Part shown: piece by piece, positions 42,588-50,009 of the stretch
How the letters are laid out: every line of letters begins with the position of its first letter
Numbering within the stretch: the first letter of the stretch is position 1
Assembly: GCF_022511165.1 (NCBI RefSeq)
Contig: NZ_JAFLSB010000005.1
Location: 1 to 50,009 of the forward strand
DNA from: Helicobacter sp.
GTDB taxonomy: Bacteria > Campylobacterota > Campylobacteria > Campylobacterales > Helicobacteraceae
DNA: 50,009 bases
Direction of reading: 5' to 3'
Translations under genes and position numbers: made by a program
Notes under the pieces: model-generated
Databases searched by the model: none
Told to the model about the DNA's origin: nothing
Seen by the model: only the letters and a program-made list of their open reading frames with translations

Positions 42588-43672
42588 AAAAATATCTGTG
42601 GCTTATCCCCCTTATATACGCTCATTTTGTGTTTTGTGCCGATGAGATTGTGATTTCACAAGAAGAGATTGCAAAAAATGGTATTAAAATTATCCCACTT
42701 AATCAAGCTTTTAACACTAAGGGAGTGCCTTTTAATGCCCTTATTGACTTTGATGATAGAAGCTCAAGCACACAAAGCTCAAGCTTTGAGACAATCGTGG
42801 TTAATATCTATAAGCGTGAGGGAGAGAGCGTGAAAGAGGGGGATTTGATTTGTGATATTAGTTCAAATGAGTTGAGTGAGCTTTTTTTTGAGCTTACCAA
42901 CACGCAAGAGCGACTAAAAATTGTAAGAGAAAATGAAGCCAAAGATAAGGCTCTCTATAAGGCAGGGGTGATTTCAAGGCGAGAGTATCAATTAAGCTAT
43001 CTTGCAATGAATGAATTATATTTAAAGCTCAATGAGATTAAATCTAAGCTCGATTTACTTGGCATTGATCCAAATTTCATTAAAAATGGCTCACAAGGCA
43101 AGTCTGGATTCCCCGTAGTGGCAAAAACTTCGGGGATTTTGTCTGTTGCCCCAAGGCGCAGTGGAGAAAAAATAGAAGCTTTTACGCCCTATGTGAGAAT
43201 CTCAAAGATGAATGAAAATGAAACAAATAATTTCTTAGGGCGCATTAAGATTCCTTTGCATCTCTCGCATAATATCCAAAAAGGTGCGCCTGTGTTTGAT
43301 GATGATGGCAATAAAATCGGTGAGATTGAAACTATTTCTGTTGTGATTGATAAGGCTTCAAATACGATTCTTGCTACCGCAAATATCTATAATACAAACC
43401 TCAAAGTGGGCGAGATGATAGAAGTCTATATCGATGGCTTATTGCCCAAAGGCACGATTCTTATCCCCTCATCAGCAGTGATTAAAAATGGCAATGACTA
43501 TTTCATCTTTGTGCAAAGCGCTAAGGGCTTTAAGCCTACCAAAATTATTAAGGTTGAAGAGAGAGATAATAGCTTTGTGATTGACCCAAAAGGACTAAAT
43601 AATCAAATGAAAATCGCCACAGGCAACATTATTAGTCTCAAAGGTATGATGGACGGGCTTGGGGGAGAATAA
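42584..43672 (+). CDS. RND periplasmic adaptor (CzcB/CusB-like membrane fusion protein)
   Basis: This 362-residue adaptor links the pump to the outer-membrane duct. A signal peptide covers about residues 1-18 (KKYLWLIPLIYAHFVFC) and may carry a lipobox-like Cys at its end. A barrel-sandwich half-motif IVVNIYKREGESVKEGDLICDIS comes next, then a helical hairpin, the second half-motif SGILSVAPRRSGEKIEAFTP, and a beta-barrel. The start is GTG in a GTGA overlap with the preceding stop, backed by AAAGGA. The metal-binding methionines of CusB are not evident. Confidence 0.88.
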   Translation: MKKYLWLIPLIYAHFVFCADEIVISQEEIAKNGIKIIPLNQAFNTKGVPFNALIDFDDRSSSTQSSSFETIVVNIYKREGESVKEGDLICDISSNELSELFFELTNTQERLKIVRENEAKDKALYKAGVISRREYQLSYLAMNELYLKLNEIKSKLDLLGIDPNFIKNGSQGKSGFPVVAKTSGILSVAPRRSGEKIEAFTPYVRISKMNENETNNFLGRIKIPLHLSHNIQKGAPVFDDDGNKIGEIETISVVIDKASNTILATANIYNTNLKVGEMIEVYIDGLLPKGTILIPSSAVIKNGNDYFIFVQSAKGFKPTKIIKVEERDNSFVIDPKGLNNQMKIATGNIISLKGMMDGLGGE

Positions 43673-46600
43673 TGCTAGCTAAAATCATAGAATTTTCCCT
43701 CAAGCAACGAATGATAGTCGTGCTTAGTGCGATTATGCTTTTTGTCTTTGGTGTATATTCATTTTTTACAATCCCCATTGATGCTTTCCCTGATGTTTCC
43801 TCTACGCAAGTAAAAATTATCCTCAAAGCTCCGGGTATGGCACCAGAAGAAGTAGAAAATCGTGTAGTGCGTCCTTTGGAGCTAGAACTGCTTGGTTTGC
43901 CTAATCAAAAGAGTTTGCGTAGCCTCTCAAAATACGGACTTGCTGATATTACTATTGATTTTAATGACGGCACAGATATTTATCTTGCACGTAATATGGT
44001 CAATGAAAAGCTCTCCACCACCTTGGGAGATTTACCTGCGGAAGTAAATGGCGGACTTGCACCGATTGTAACACCTTTGAGTGATATGTTTATGTTTACT
44101 CTTGAAAGTAGCGATAATTCCATATCAGAAGTGCAAAAAAGAGAATTGCTTGATTTTACAATACGCCCTGCCTTGCGTAATATCAAAGGAGTGGCTGATG
44201 TCAATCGTTTAGGCGGATATGCGAGGGCAATCGTAGTCGTACCTGATTTTGATGATATGGCAAGACTTGGCATCACCATTAGCGACTTAGAAGATGTACT
44301 CAATGCCAATCTTAAAAATGATGGTGCAGGACGCGTAACACGCGATAATGAAAATTTCCTTGTAAAGGTGCAAACAGGCGCAGCAAACATAGAAGAAATT
44401 GAAAATATCTCTATGATTACAAAATTTGGTTATGTGCCTATACGAAATTTTTGTGATGTGATTGAGAGCCATATGACGCGGCTTGGACTTACAACAATTG
44501 ATGGCAAAGGGGAGACTGCTCTAGGATTGGTGCTTTCTCTTAAAGGCGCAAATTCACGCGATGCCATTAAAGAGATTAGGCTAAAAATGGAAGAGCTCAA
44601 GCCAGAATTGCCAGATAATTTGGAATTGCGCGTATTTTATGATCGTTCCGAGCTGACACAAAAAGCAGTGAATAATGTTATTAAAACGCTCACAGAAGCG
44701 GTGGTGCTTATTATTATTTTGCTTTTTTTATTCCTTGGAGATGTGCGTGCAGCGGTAGCAGTAAGCGTGATTTTACCCCTTGCAATTGCCGTAGCCTTTA
44801 TAATGATGCGCCATTATGATATTTCAGCAAACTTAATGAGTCTTGGGGGCTTAGCTATTGCAGTTGGAATCTTAGTGGATTCTGCAGTTGTCAATGTCGA
44901 AAATGCCTTTGAGAAACTTAGTCTTGCTAAAAACTCCCCAAAATTACACACAATTTATCGTGCGTGTAAGGAAATTTCCACCTCTGTTTTTAGCGGGATT
45001 ATTATCATCATTATTTTCTTTGTGCCTATCCTCACACTTGAGGGATTAGAGGGCAAATTCTTTATCCCCCTCGCACAAACGATTGTATTTGCCTTGCTTG
45101 GCTCACTCATTCTTTCTATGACGGTTATTCCCGTGATTAGCTCCTTTGTGCTTAAAGCCACACAGCACCACGAAACAAGACTTACAAAGTTTTTTCATAA
45201 AATCTATGAGCCGATGCTGCATTTTGCACTGACAAAGACAAAAATACTCCTGTGTGGGGCGATAGGCTTTTTAGTTGTAAGTTTTTCACTTTTTCCTCTC
45301 ATAGGAAGCGCCTTTATGCCTACCCTGCAGGAGGGAGATTTGGTGCTTAATGTTGAATCTAGCCCTTCTATTTCGCTTGAGCAAAGCCGCGATGTAATGC
45401 TGCTTATGCAAAAAGAACTGCTTGCTAGAGTACCAGAGATAAAAAGTATAGTTACGCGCACAGGTGCAGATGAAGCGGGGCTTGATCCGGCAGGATTTAA
45501 TCAAAGCGATGCGTTTGTGTCCTTTAAACCCAAAAAAGAATGGCAAGCAAAAAATATGGCAGAAATTGAGAATAAAATACGCGAGGTAGCGAGTGAATTT
45601 AAGGGTATGAATATCGCGCTTGTGCAGCCTATTGATATGAGAATCTCCGAAATGCTTACTGGTGTGCGCGGGGATTTGGCGATTAAAATTTTTGGACTAG
45701 AGATAGAAAAACTCAATGATTTAAGCTTGCAAATTGTGGAGATTCTTAAAGATATTAAAGGCTCAACCGAAGTTTTCACCACGCTCAATAAGGGTGTGAA
45801 TTATTTGTATGTAACGCCTTGGCATTCTATTATGGCAAATACAGGCATTTCAAGTGATGAATTTACAAAGTTTATGCGCTCTAGCCTTGAGGGTATCATC
45901 GTAAGCTATATACCGCAGGGCTTTGCGAGAATCCCCGTGATTATCCGCCAAGATAATGATATTGCCTCTGATATTACAAAGCTCAAAAGCCTACAAATGA
46001 GCTCTTTAGATGGCAATTCCGTGCCTATTAGCTCCATAGCTGATATTCAAGAAATCGATGGTCCCGTGCAAATTCAAAGAGAGCAATCAAAGCGATATAG
46101 TGTCGTGCGCAGTAATGTGATGGGGCGAGATTTAGGGAGCTTTGTGCAGGAAGCAAAGGAGAAAATCGCCGCACAAGTGGAATTGCCCGATGGCTATTCG
46201 ATTACCTATGGGGGGCAATTTGAGAATCAGCAACGCGCCAATGCGCGACTTTCCACCGTGATTCCCTTAAGTATCCTTGCTATCTTTTTTATTCTTTTCT
46301 TTACCTTTAAATCCATTCCTCTTTCTTTGCTGATTTTGCTTAATATCCCCTTTGCAGTTACGGGTGGGCTTATTTCACTTTTCCTATCAGGAGAATATAT
46401 ATCTGTCCCTGCTTCTGTGGGATTTATTACACTTTTTGGTATTGCTGTGCTTAATGGCGTGGTAATGATTGGATATTTTTTACAACTCCTCAAGGAGGGA
46501 TATAGCCTTAATGATACGATTGTGATTGGGGCAAAAAGGCGATTGCGCCCTGTATTAATGACTGCATTTATTGCTGCACTTGGGCTTATTCCTATGCTTT

Positions 46601-46737
46601 TATCCACAGGAGTGGGGAGTGAGGTGCAAAAACCTCTTGCTATCGTGGTCCTTGGCGGACTTGTAACATCTTCGATGCTTACCCTCCTTATACTCCCCCC
46701 GCTCTTTAGAATAGTTGTTCGAAAATTTGGGGTGTAA
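43672..46737 (+). CDS. czcA: Heavy-metal RND efflux pump (CzcA/CznA family)
   Basis: This 1021-residue inner-membrane transporter has two repeats of six membrane segments and two large periplasmic loops. TIPIDAFPDVSSTQVKI, APGMAPEEVENRVVRPLE and the VEN motif in TM4 assign it to the heavy-metal efflux group. TM4 reads LAIAVGILVDSAVVNVEN, with Asp403 and Glu410. The first Asp of the CzcA DFG motif is Ala here, as in copper/silver pumps and several other branches, so Zn, Co, Ni, Cd or Cu cannot be chosen by motif alone. It starts in a TAATG overlap with the adaptor. The length matches H. pylori CznA closely. Confidence 0.93.
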   Translation: MLAKIIEFSLKQRMIVVLSAIMLFVFGVYSFFTIPIDAFPDVSSTQVKIILKAPGMAPEEVENRVVRPLELELLGLPNQKSLRSLSKYGLADITIDFNDGTDIYLARNMVNEKLSTTLGDLPAEVNGGLAPIVTPLSDMFMFTLESSDNSISEVQKRELLDFTIRPALRNIKGVADVNRLGGYARAIVVVPDFDDMARLGITISDLEDVLNANLKNDGAGRVTRDNENFLVKVQTGAANIEEIENISMITKFGYVPIRNFCDVIESHMTRLGLTTIDGKGETALGLVLSLKGANSRDAIKEIRLKMEELKPELPDNLELRVFYDRSELTQKAVNNVIKTLTEAVVLIIILLFLFLGDVRAAVAVSVILPLAIAVAFIMMRHYDISANLMSLGGLAIAVGILVDSAVVNVENAFEKLSLAKNSPKLHTIYRACKEISTSVFSGIIIIIIFFVPILTLEGLEGKFFIPLAQTIVFALLGSLILSMTVIPVISSFVLKATQHHETRLTKFFHKIYEPMLHFALTKTKILLCGAIGFLVVSFSLFPLIGSAFMPTLQEGDLVLNVESSPSISLEQSRDVMLLMQKELLARVPEIKSIVTRTGADEAGLDPAGFNQSDAFVSFKPKKEWQAKNMAEIENKIREVASEFKGMNIALVQPIDMRISEMLTGVRGDLAIKIFGLEIEKLNDLSLQIVEILKDIKGSTEVFTTLNKGVNYLYVTPWHSIMANTGISSDEFTKFMRSSLEGIIVSYIPQGFARIPVIIRQDNDIASDITKLKSLQMSSLDGNSVPISSIADIQEIDGPVQIQREQSKRYSVVRSNVMGRDLGSFVQEAKEKIAAQVELPDGYSITYGGQFENQQRANARLSTVIPLSILAIFFILFFTFKSIPLSLLILLNIPFAVTGGLISLFLSGEYISVPASVGFITLFGIAVLNGVVMIGYFLQLLKEGYSLNDTIVIGAKRRLRPVLMTAFIAALGLIPMLLSTGVGSEVQKPLAIVVLGGLVTSSMLTLLILPPLFRIVVRKFGV

Positions 46738-46756
46738 GTAAATAAAGGAGAAAAGA

Positions 46757-47353
46757 ATGGAGTTTTTTTATTCTCACGGCTTTCATTCTTCAAAACAATC
46801 TTTGAGCTATGAGCGTATATGTAAGGGGTTACAGATAGCACCTTTAGAACTTATATATGAAAATGGAGGGAATTTTGTAACAAATCTACACAATCTAGCC
46901 ACGCAATTTAAAATGCACAAACAAACCTTATCTTCTGCACCCTTTGGTTTTATTGGCAATTCTTTGGGGGCTTTCTATCTATGGCAGCTTATTCTCCATA
47001 GCTCCGAGCTTGAATTATCATTACCTCACACATTTGTGCTTTTTAATCCTGTTTTTGAACCCCTTAGTCAGCTTAAAAAATATATTGACAAACCCCAACA
47101 CATCAGCAATACAAATGCCACCTTTACTCTTAGTCTTGCACATTGGCAAAGCTATGCCCTTGCCCTGCGCACACCTATGCCAAAAATACGCACAATCGTA
47201 TGTTTAGCTCATAATGATGAACGTATTGATAGGGATATTTCACAAGCTTATTGGCAACATTATGGCGAGATTCTTCATATACAAGGAGGGCATATTATTG
47301 CTGACTTTGCGCCACTCTATCCACATTTACGCCCATTTTTGGAGGATTCTTAG
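46757..47353 (+). CDS. YqiA/YcfP-like esterase (UPF0227-type alpha/beta hydrolase)
   Basis: This 198-residue protein has the short alpha/beta-hydrolase plan of YqiA. The N-terminal FFYSHGFHSSKQS is followed by the nucleophile elbow GFIGNSLGAFYLW, FVLFNPVFEPL, an Asp region CLAHNDERID and the final catalytic histidine in IQGGHIIADF. It lacks a signal peptide. It follows the pump gene by 19 bases with an AAAGGAGA ribosome-binding site, so it is cotranscribed, but no link to metal efflux is known. The physiological substrate is unknown. A bidirectional terminator follows. Confidence 0.82.
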   Translation: MEFFYSHGFHSSKQSLSYERICKGLQIAPLELIYENGGNFVTNLHNLATQFKMHKQTLSSAPFGFIGNSLGAFYLWQLILHSSELELSLPHTFVLFNPVFEPLSQLKKYIDKPQHISNTNATFTLSLAHWQSYALALRTPMPKIRTIVCLAHNDERIDRDISQAYWQHYGEILHIQGGHIIADFAPLYPHLRPFLEDS

Positions 47354-47372
47354 TCAAGCTAAGTTAAAAAAT

Positions 47373-47401
47373 CTCATCATTTTATAAAACAAAATGATGA
47401 G
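47373..47401. terminator. Bidirectional terminator between convergent genes
   Basis: CTCATCATTTT at 47373-47383 and AAAATGATGAG at 47391-47401 form a perfect 11-bp stem with a 7-base loop. It sits between the esterase stop and the end of the convergent basic-protein gene, with T- or A-rich flanks on both sides. Confidence 0.7.
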
Positions 47402-47413
47402 TAGAAACTTAAG

Positions 47414-47758
47414 TTATTTGTGTTTTTTACTCTTTTTGCTTTTGCGGCGAGCGCGTTGAGCCTTACGCTGTGCAAGAAAAAAGCGATAGTTCATCGCCCA
47501 CCATAAATACTCTTTTTTGTGACTTCGCGTAAGCTTTGATTCAGATGCCTTATTCAACTCAAAAGATCTCACAGAATGTATGCTTTTCTCAATAATCTCT
47601 TCAAGTCTCTTAAAGTCTCCCTCACTTTGTTCTTTAGTAAGGAGATCAAGCTTTTGTAAGATTTCTTCGGGCAATAAAGCACGTTCGGCTTCTGTGAGAT
47701 GAAGCAGTGGTGCGAGTTCCCCTCTGTCTTTATCTGTTAAAGTTATCTTTTTTGGCAT
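47414..47758 (-). CDS. Small basic protein, function unknown
   Basis: This 114-residue protein starts at ATG 47758 behind a very strong AAGGAGGAG ribosome-binding site and has its own TATAAT. The first 60 residues are mixed and helical. The last 40 are strongly basic and end KAQRARRKSKKSKKHK. There is no signal peptide or membrane segment. The tail suggests nucleic-acid or ribosome binding, but no fold is recognised. It stands alone between the efflux operon and gltA, and it is probably well expressed. Confidence 0.72.
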   Translation of the reverse strand: MPKKITLTDKDRGELAPLLHLTEAERALLPEEILQKLDLLTKEQSEGDFKRLEEIIEKSIHSVRSFELNKASESKLTRSHKKEYLWWAMNYRFFLAQRKAQRARRKSKKSKKHK

Positions 47759-47786
47759 AGTCTCCTCCTTACATAATTATGCGCCT

Positions 47787-47792
47787 ATTATA
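47787..47792 (-). promoter_or_regulatory. Promoter -10 for the basic protein
   Basis: On the minus strand this reads TATAAT, 28 bases before the start codon and just upstream of the strong ribosome-binding site. Confidence 0.55.
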
Positions 47793-47940
47793 CACGCTCT
47801 TTATTTAACAGCCCATTACAAAAATAACCATAGAGATATAATGATATATCGTTGAAAATACTAAATCTTGTTTAGCACTTTTTAGATGCATTTTAACTCA
47901 AAATTTAATTTCTTTATTTAACAAAACATTTGTAGATTTG

Positions 47941-47949
47941 TGCCATAAT
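47941..47949 (+). promoter_or_regulatory. Promoter -10 (extended) for gltA
   Basis: TGCCATAAT is an extended -10 (TGnCATAAT) about 31 bases before the gltA ATG. The preceding 180 bases are AT-rich and hold no gene. Confidence 0.55.
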
Positions 47950-47980
47950 CAATCCATAATCACATTTCAAAGGAGAAAGT

Positions 47981-49264
47981 ATGGCAACCATCACGCTAAC
48001 TAACAACGAGACAAAAGAAAGCTTTGATTTTGACCTCATTGAGTGTAATAGAGGACCAAAAGCCGTGAATTTTTCTAAGCTTTTTGAACGCACAAATATT
48101 TTTTCTTATGATCCAGGCTATGGCTCAACAGCTGGGTGCAAATCTACAATTAGCTACATCGATGGTAAAGAGGGCAAGCTCCTCTATAAAGGCATTCCTG
48201 TGGCAGAGCTTGTAGAAAAATATTGCTTCACCGATGTATGTAAGCTCCTCCTCACAAGCAAAGCCCCAAAAAACAAGACAGAATCAAAGGAGTTTGAGCT
48301 TGAGTTAATACATCGTGGATTCTTACACGAGGGGCTTGTAAATATTTTTAAAGCATTCCCTGATACTGCTCACCCTATGGCAAATCTCTCCGCAGCCCTT
48401 GCTGCGCTCTCAACTTTCCACTTTCATCACTTGAATATGGCTGATGAGAATGAGCGACAAACAATGGCAAGACGCGCAATAGGTAAAATCACTACGCTTG
48501 TAGCCTTTGCTTATCGCCACTCTTTGGGGATTCCCTACATCTACCCTGATGTAGCGCGCGGCTATGTGGAAAACTTCCTCTATATGCTTCGTGCATATCC
48601 GGGCGGTAAAATGAAACATACGCTTAAGGGCGAAGCTGAAATCACAACCCTAGAAGTAGAAGCTTTGGATAAAATCTTCATACTTCACGCTGACCACGGA
48701 CAAAATGCCTCTACTACAACCGTGCGTAATGTTGCCTCCACAGGCGCACACCCCTATGCAGCTTTAAGTGCGGGGGTAAATGCGCTATGGGGAGCTGCAC
48801 ACGGAGGAGCAAACGAAAAGGTGCTTGATATGCTCAATGAAATTGGTGATGTAAAAAATGTAGATAAATTCATCGCCAAAGCAAAGGATAAAAATGATCC
48901 ATTTAGACTTATGGGCTTTGGACATCGTGAGTATAAAAACTACGACCCACGCGCAAAGATTCTTAAAGGACTCAAAGATGATTTGGATAAAAAAGGCATT
49001 AAAATGGATTCACGCCTAAGCGATTTGGCGCAGAAAGTAGAAGAGGTAGCGCTCAAAGATAGCTACTTTGTAGAAAGAAATCTCTATCCAAATGTGGATT
49101 TCTACTCTGGCATTATTCTTACTGCACTTAAAATCCCTGTATCGCTTTTCACTCCTATTTTTGTGATTGGACGAATGCCCGGCTGGTGCGCACAGCTTTT
49201 AGAGCATATCAAAGATCCTACAACAAGAATCACACGACCAAGACAAGTATATATAGGAGACTAA
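47981..49264 (+). CDS. gltA: Citrate synthase
   Basis: This 427-residue type II citrate synthase condenses oxaloacetate and acetyl-CoA. The active-site block HADHGQNASTTTVRNVAST and GAAHGGANEKVLDML, then MGFGHREYKNYDPRAK with the second histidine, and the catalytic Asp region NVDFYSGIIL are all present. The N-terminal beta domain (TITLTNNETKESFDFDLIE) is that of hexameric Gram-negative enzymes, which NADH can inhibit. An AAAGGAGAAAG ribosome-binding site precedes ATG 47981. It is a single-gene unit; a palindrome with the rplY promoter lies behind it. Confidence 0.97.
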   Translation: MATITLTNNETKESFDFDLIECNRGPKAVNFSKLFERTNIFSYDPGYGSTAGCKSTISYIDGKEGKLLYKGIPVAELVEKYCFTDVCKLLLTSKAPKNKTESKEFELELIHRGFLHEGLVNIFKAFPDTAHPMANLSAALAALSTFHFHHLNMADENERQTMARRAIGKITTLVAFAYRHSLGIPYIYPDVARGYVENFLYMLRAYPGGKMKHTLKGEAEITTLEVEALDKIFILHADHGQNASTTTVRNVASTGAHPYAALSAGVNALWGAAHGGANEKVLDMLNEIGDVKNVDKFIAKAKDKNDPFRLMGFGHREYKNYDPRAKILKGLKDDLDKKGIKMDSRLSDLAQKVEEVALKDSYFVERNLYPNVDFYSGIILTALKIPVSLFTPIFVIGRMPGWCAQLLEHIKDPTTRITRPRQVYIGD

Positions 49265-49274
49265 CTCAAGTGTA

Positions 49275-49308
49275 TTTAAGGGTTTTTGGCTATAATGCCA
49301 CCCTTAAA
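49275..49308 (+). promoter_or_regulatory. Promoter of rplY inside an inverted repeat
   Basis: The -10 TATAAT at 49291-49296 is the centre of TGGC-TATAAT-GCCA (49287-49300). Outside it, TTTAAGGG (49275-49282) pairs with CCCTTAAA (49301-49308), with a TTTT bulge on the left side. The element lies between the gltA stop and the rplY start at 49328. It may act as the gltA terminator and as the rplY promoter, or bind a regulator. Confidence 0.55.
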
Positions 49309-49327
49309 TTTGATAAAAGGAAACACA

Positions 49328-49864
49328 ATGCTAGAAGGACAAATTAGAGAGAGTATTTCCAAATCTCAAGCAAAAGCTTTGAGGAATGATGGTTATCTAA
49401 TTGCAAACATCTATGGCAAAGGGCAGGAGAATATCCACTGCGCCTTTAAGCTCAATGACTTTATAAAGACAATCAAACATAAAAATACTTTGATTTTCCC
49501 TGTAAAAGTTGGCAATAAAACCTTAGATGTGGTGATTCAAGAATATCAAAAAGATCCTGTAACAAACACGCTTATCCACGTGGATTTGCTTTTGGCTCAA
49601 AAAGGTATAGTCAGTAAATATAAAGTGCCTGTACGCGTTAAAGGGAGCGCAAAGGGCTTAAAAAATAAAGGGGTGCTTTTTGTCTCTACTAAACGCATTA
49701 GCGTAAAGTGTAGCCCTGAAAATCTTCCTAATGTCTATGAGCTTGATGTGAGCGATTTAGATGTAGGAGATTCTATTCTCGTGCGTGATTTACCACAGAT
49801 AAATGGCGTAAGTATCATTAACCGCCCATCTGTGGCAGTTGTTGGAGTGATTAAAGCCAAGTAA
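49328..49864 (+). CDS. rplY: Ribosomal protein bL25 (CTC/TL5 family)
   Basis: This 178-residue protein binds 5S rRNA in the large subunit. It has the N-terminal L25 domain (LEGQIRESISKSQAKALRNDGYLIANIYGKG) and the C-terminal CTC domain found in many bacteria outside the enterics (GVLFVSTKRISVKCSPENLPNVYELDVSDLDVGDSI). I chose ATG 49328 with AAAAGGAAA upstream. A longer frame from 49286 would start inside the promoter. The stop TAA overlaps the pth ATG by one base (TAATG), and rplY-pth order is widely conserved. Confidence 0.95.
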   Translation: MLEGQIRESISKSQAKALRNDGYLIANIYGKGQENIHCAFKLNDFIKTIKHKNTLIFPVKVGNKTLDVVIQEYQKDPVTNTLIHVDLLLAQKGIVSKYKVPVRVKGSAKGLKNKGVLFVSTKRISVKCSPENLPNVYELDVSDLDVGDSILVRDLPQINGVSIINRPSVAVVGVIKAK

Positions 49865-50009
49865 TGTCCTGCCTCCTTATCGCAGGGCTTGGCAATCCGG
49901 GTGTCAATTACGCAAATACTCGGCATAATGTTGGCTTTATGGTGCTTGATTTTCTGTTAGAAAAGCTTCAGCTCGCATTTGACTTTGATAAGAAATTTAA
50001 TGCCCAAGT
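49864..50009 (+). CDS. pth: Peptidyl-tRNA hydrolase (5' part, cut by window end)
   Basis: The first 48 residues are visible. LIAGLGNPGVNYANTRHNVGFMVLD contains the family signature with the active-site His in TRHNVGF and the Asn of GLGNPG. The enzyme frees tRNA from prematurely released peptidyl-tRNA. It is translationally coupled to rplY by TAATG. The rest of the gene is beyond the right edge. Confidence 0.95.
   Translation, partial: MSCLLIAGLGNPGVNYANTRHNVGFMVLDFLLEKLQLAFDFDKKFNAQ

Noticed and set aside
46227..46841. Long antisense open frame (204 codons) over the RND pump end
   Set aside because: It mirrors the codon pattern of the pump gene, has no ribosome-binding site and gives no recognisable protein. 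The same holds for the antisense frames at 36175-36768 and 43980-44390.
1..50009. CRISPR array or long direct repeats
   Set aside because: No regularly spaced repeat was seen. The only abundant word is the 7-base motif, which is scattered and unspaced.

Overview
The window reads as a chromosomal segment of an epsilonproteobacterium, most likely an enterohepatic Helicobacter. The evidence is low-GC DNA, dense short operons with ATGA/GTGA-type overlaps, the Helicobacter/Campylobacter order hisC-fliF-fliG-fliH-dxs, the lysC-hobA-holB-folP cluster (HobA is known only from this class), the fbp-small protein-metG-MurF-like-cmoB-hotdog run, truA-LptF/G-pcm-nrdB, and rplY-pth. The species assignment is inference. 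I see no insertion sequence, integrase, prophage, CRISPR array or rRNA. There is one tRNA, tRNA-Leu(UAG).

Layout. 1-2.4 kb (minus): a translationally coupled set of acyl carrier protein, SDR reductase, AMP-forming ligase and a gene cut by the left edge, probably a small acyl-modification pathway. 2.4-2.8 kb: a non-coding stretch rich in inverted repeats. 2.8-4.2 kb (minus): DnaQ-like exonuclease and rpe. 4.3-10.6 kb (plus): an orphan alpha/beta hydrolase, fbp, a small Cys-rich protein, metG, a degenerate MurF-like protein, cmoB and a hotdog protein. 10.6-18.4 kb: a selenium/molybdenum region with a YedE-type transporter, msrA (divergent), selA, selB, a cysteine desulfurase-fold protein that has lost its PLP lysine, moeA and a Usp protein, followed by a TraF-like outer-membrane protein. 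20.1-25.0 kb (minus): nrdB, nitrilase, pcm, prepilin peptidase, an LptF/G permease and truA. 25.2-31.9 kb (minus): tRNA-Leu, dxs, fliH, fliG, fliF and hisC. 32.2-34.7 kb (plus): phosphomannomutase/phosphoglucomutase and pyrC. 34.9-41.2 kb: hemW (minus), then rppH, lysC, hobA, holB, folP and an unknown helical protein. 41.3-47.4 kb: a tripartite heavy-metal RND efflux operon and a YqiA-like esterase, then a basic unknown protein (minus). 48-50 kb: gltA, rplY and the start of pth.

How it works together. SelA and SelB load and deliver selenocysteine, YedE may import a selenium species, and MoeA matures molybdopterin; together they fit a Sec- and Mo-dependent formate dehydrogenase encoded elsewhere. 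FliF, FliG and FliH build the MS ring, the switch and the export-ATPase regulator of the flagellum. Most of the rest is housekeeping.

The most unusual signals are a strong over-representation of the heptamer AGAATCT/AGATTCT across the window, including intergenic inverted pairs that resemble the layout of DNA-uptake words in other bacteria, and the catalytically altered desulfurase-like gene directly behind selB.
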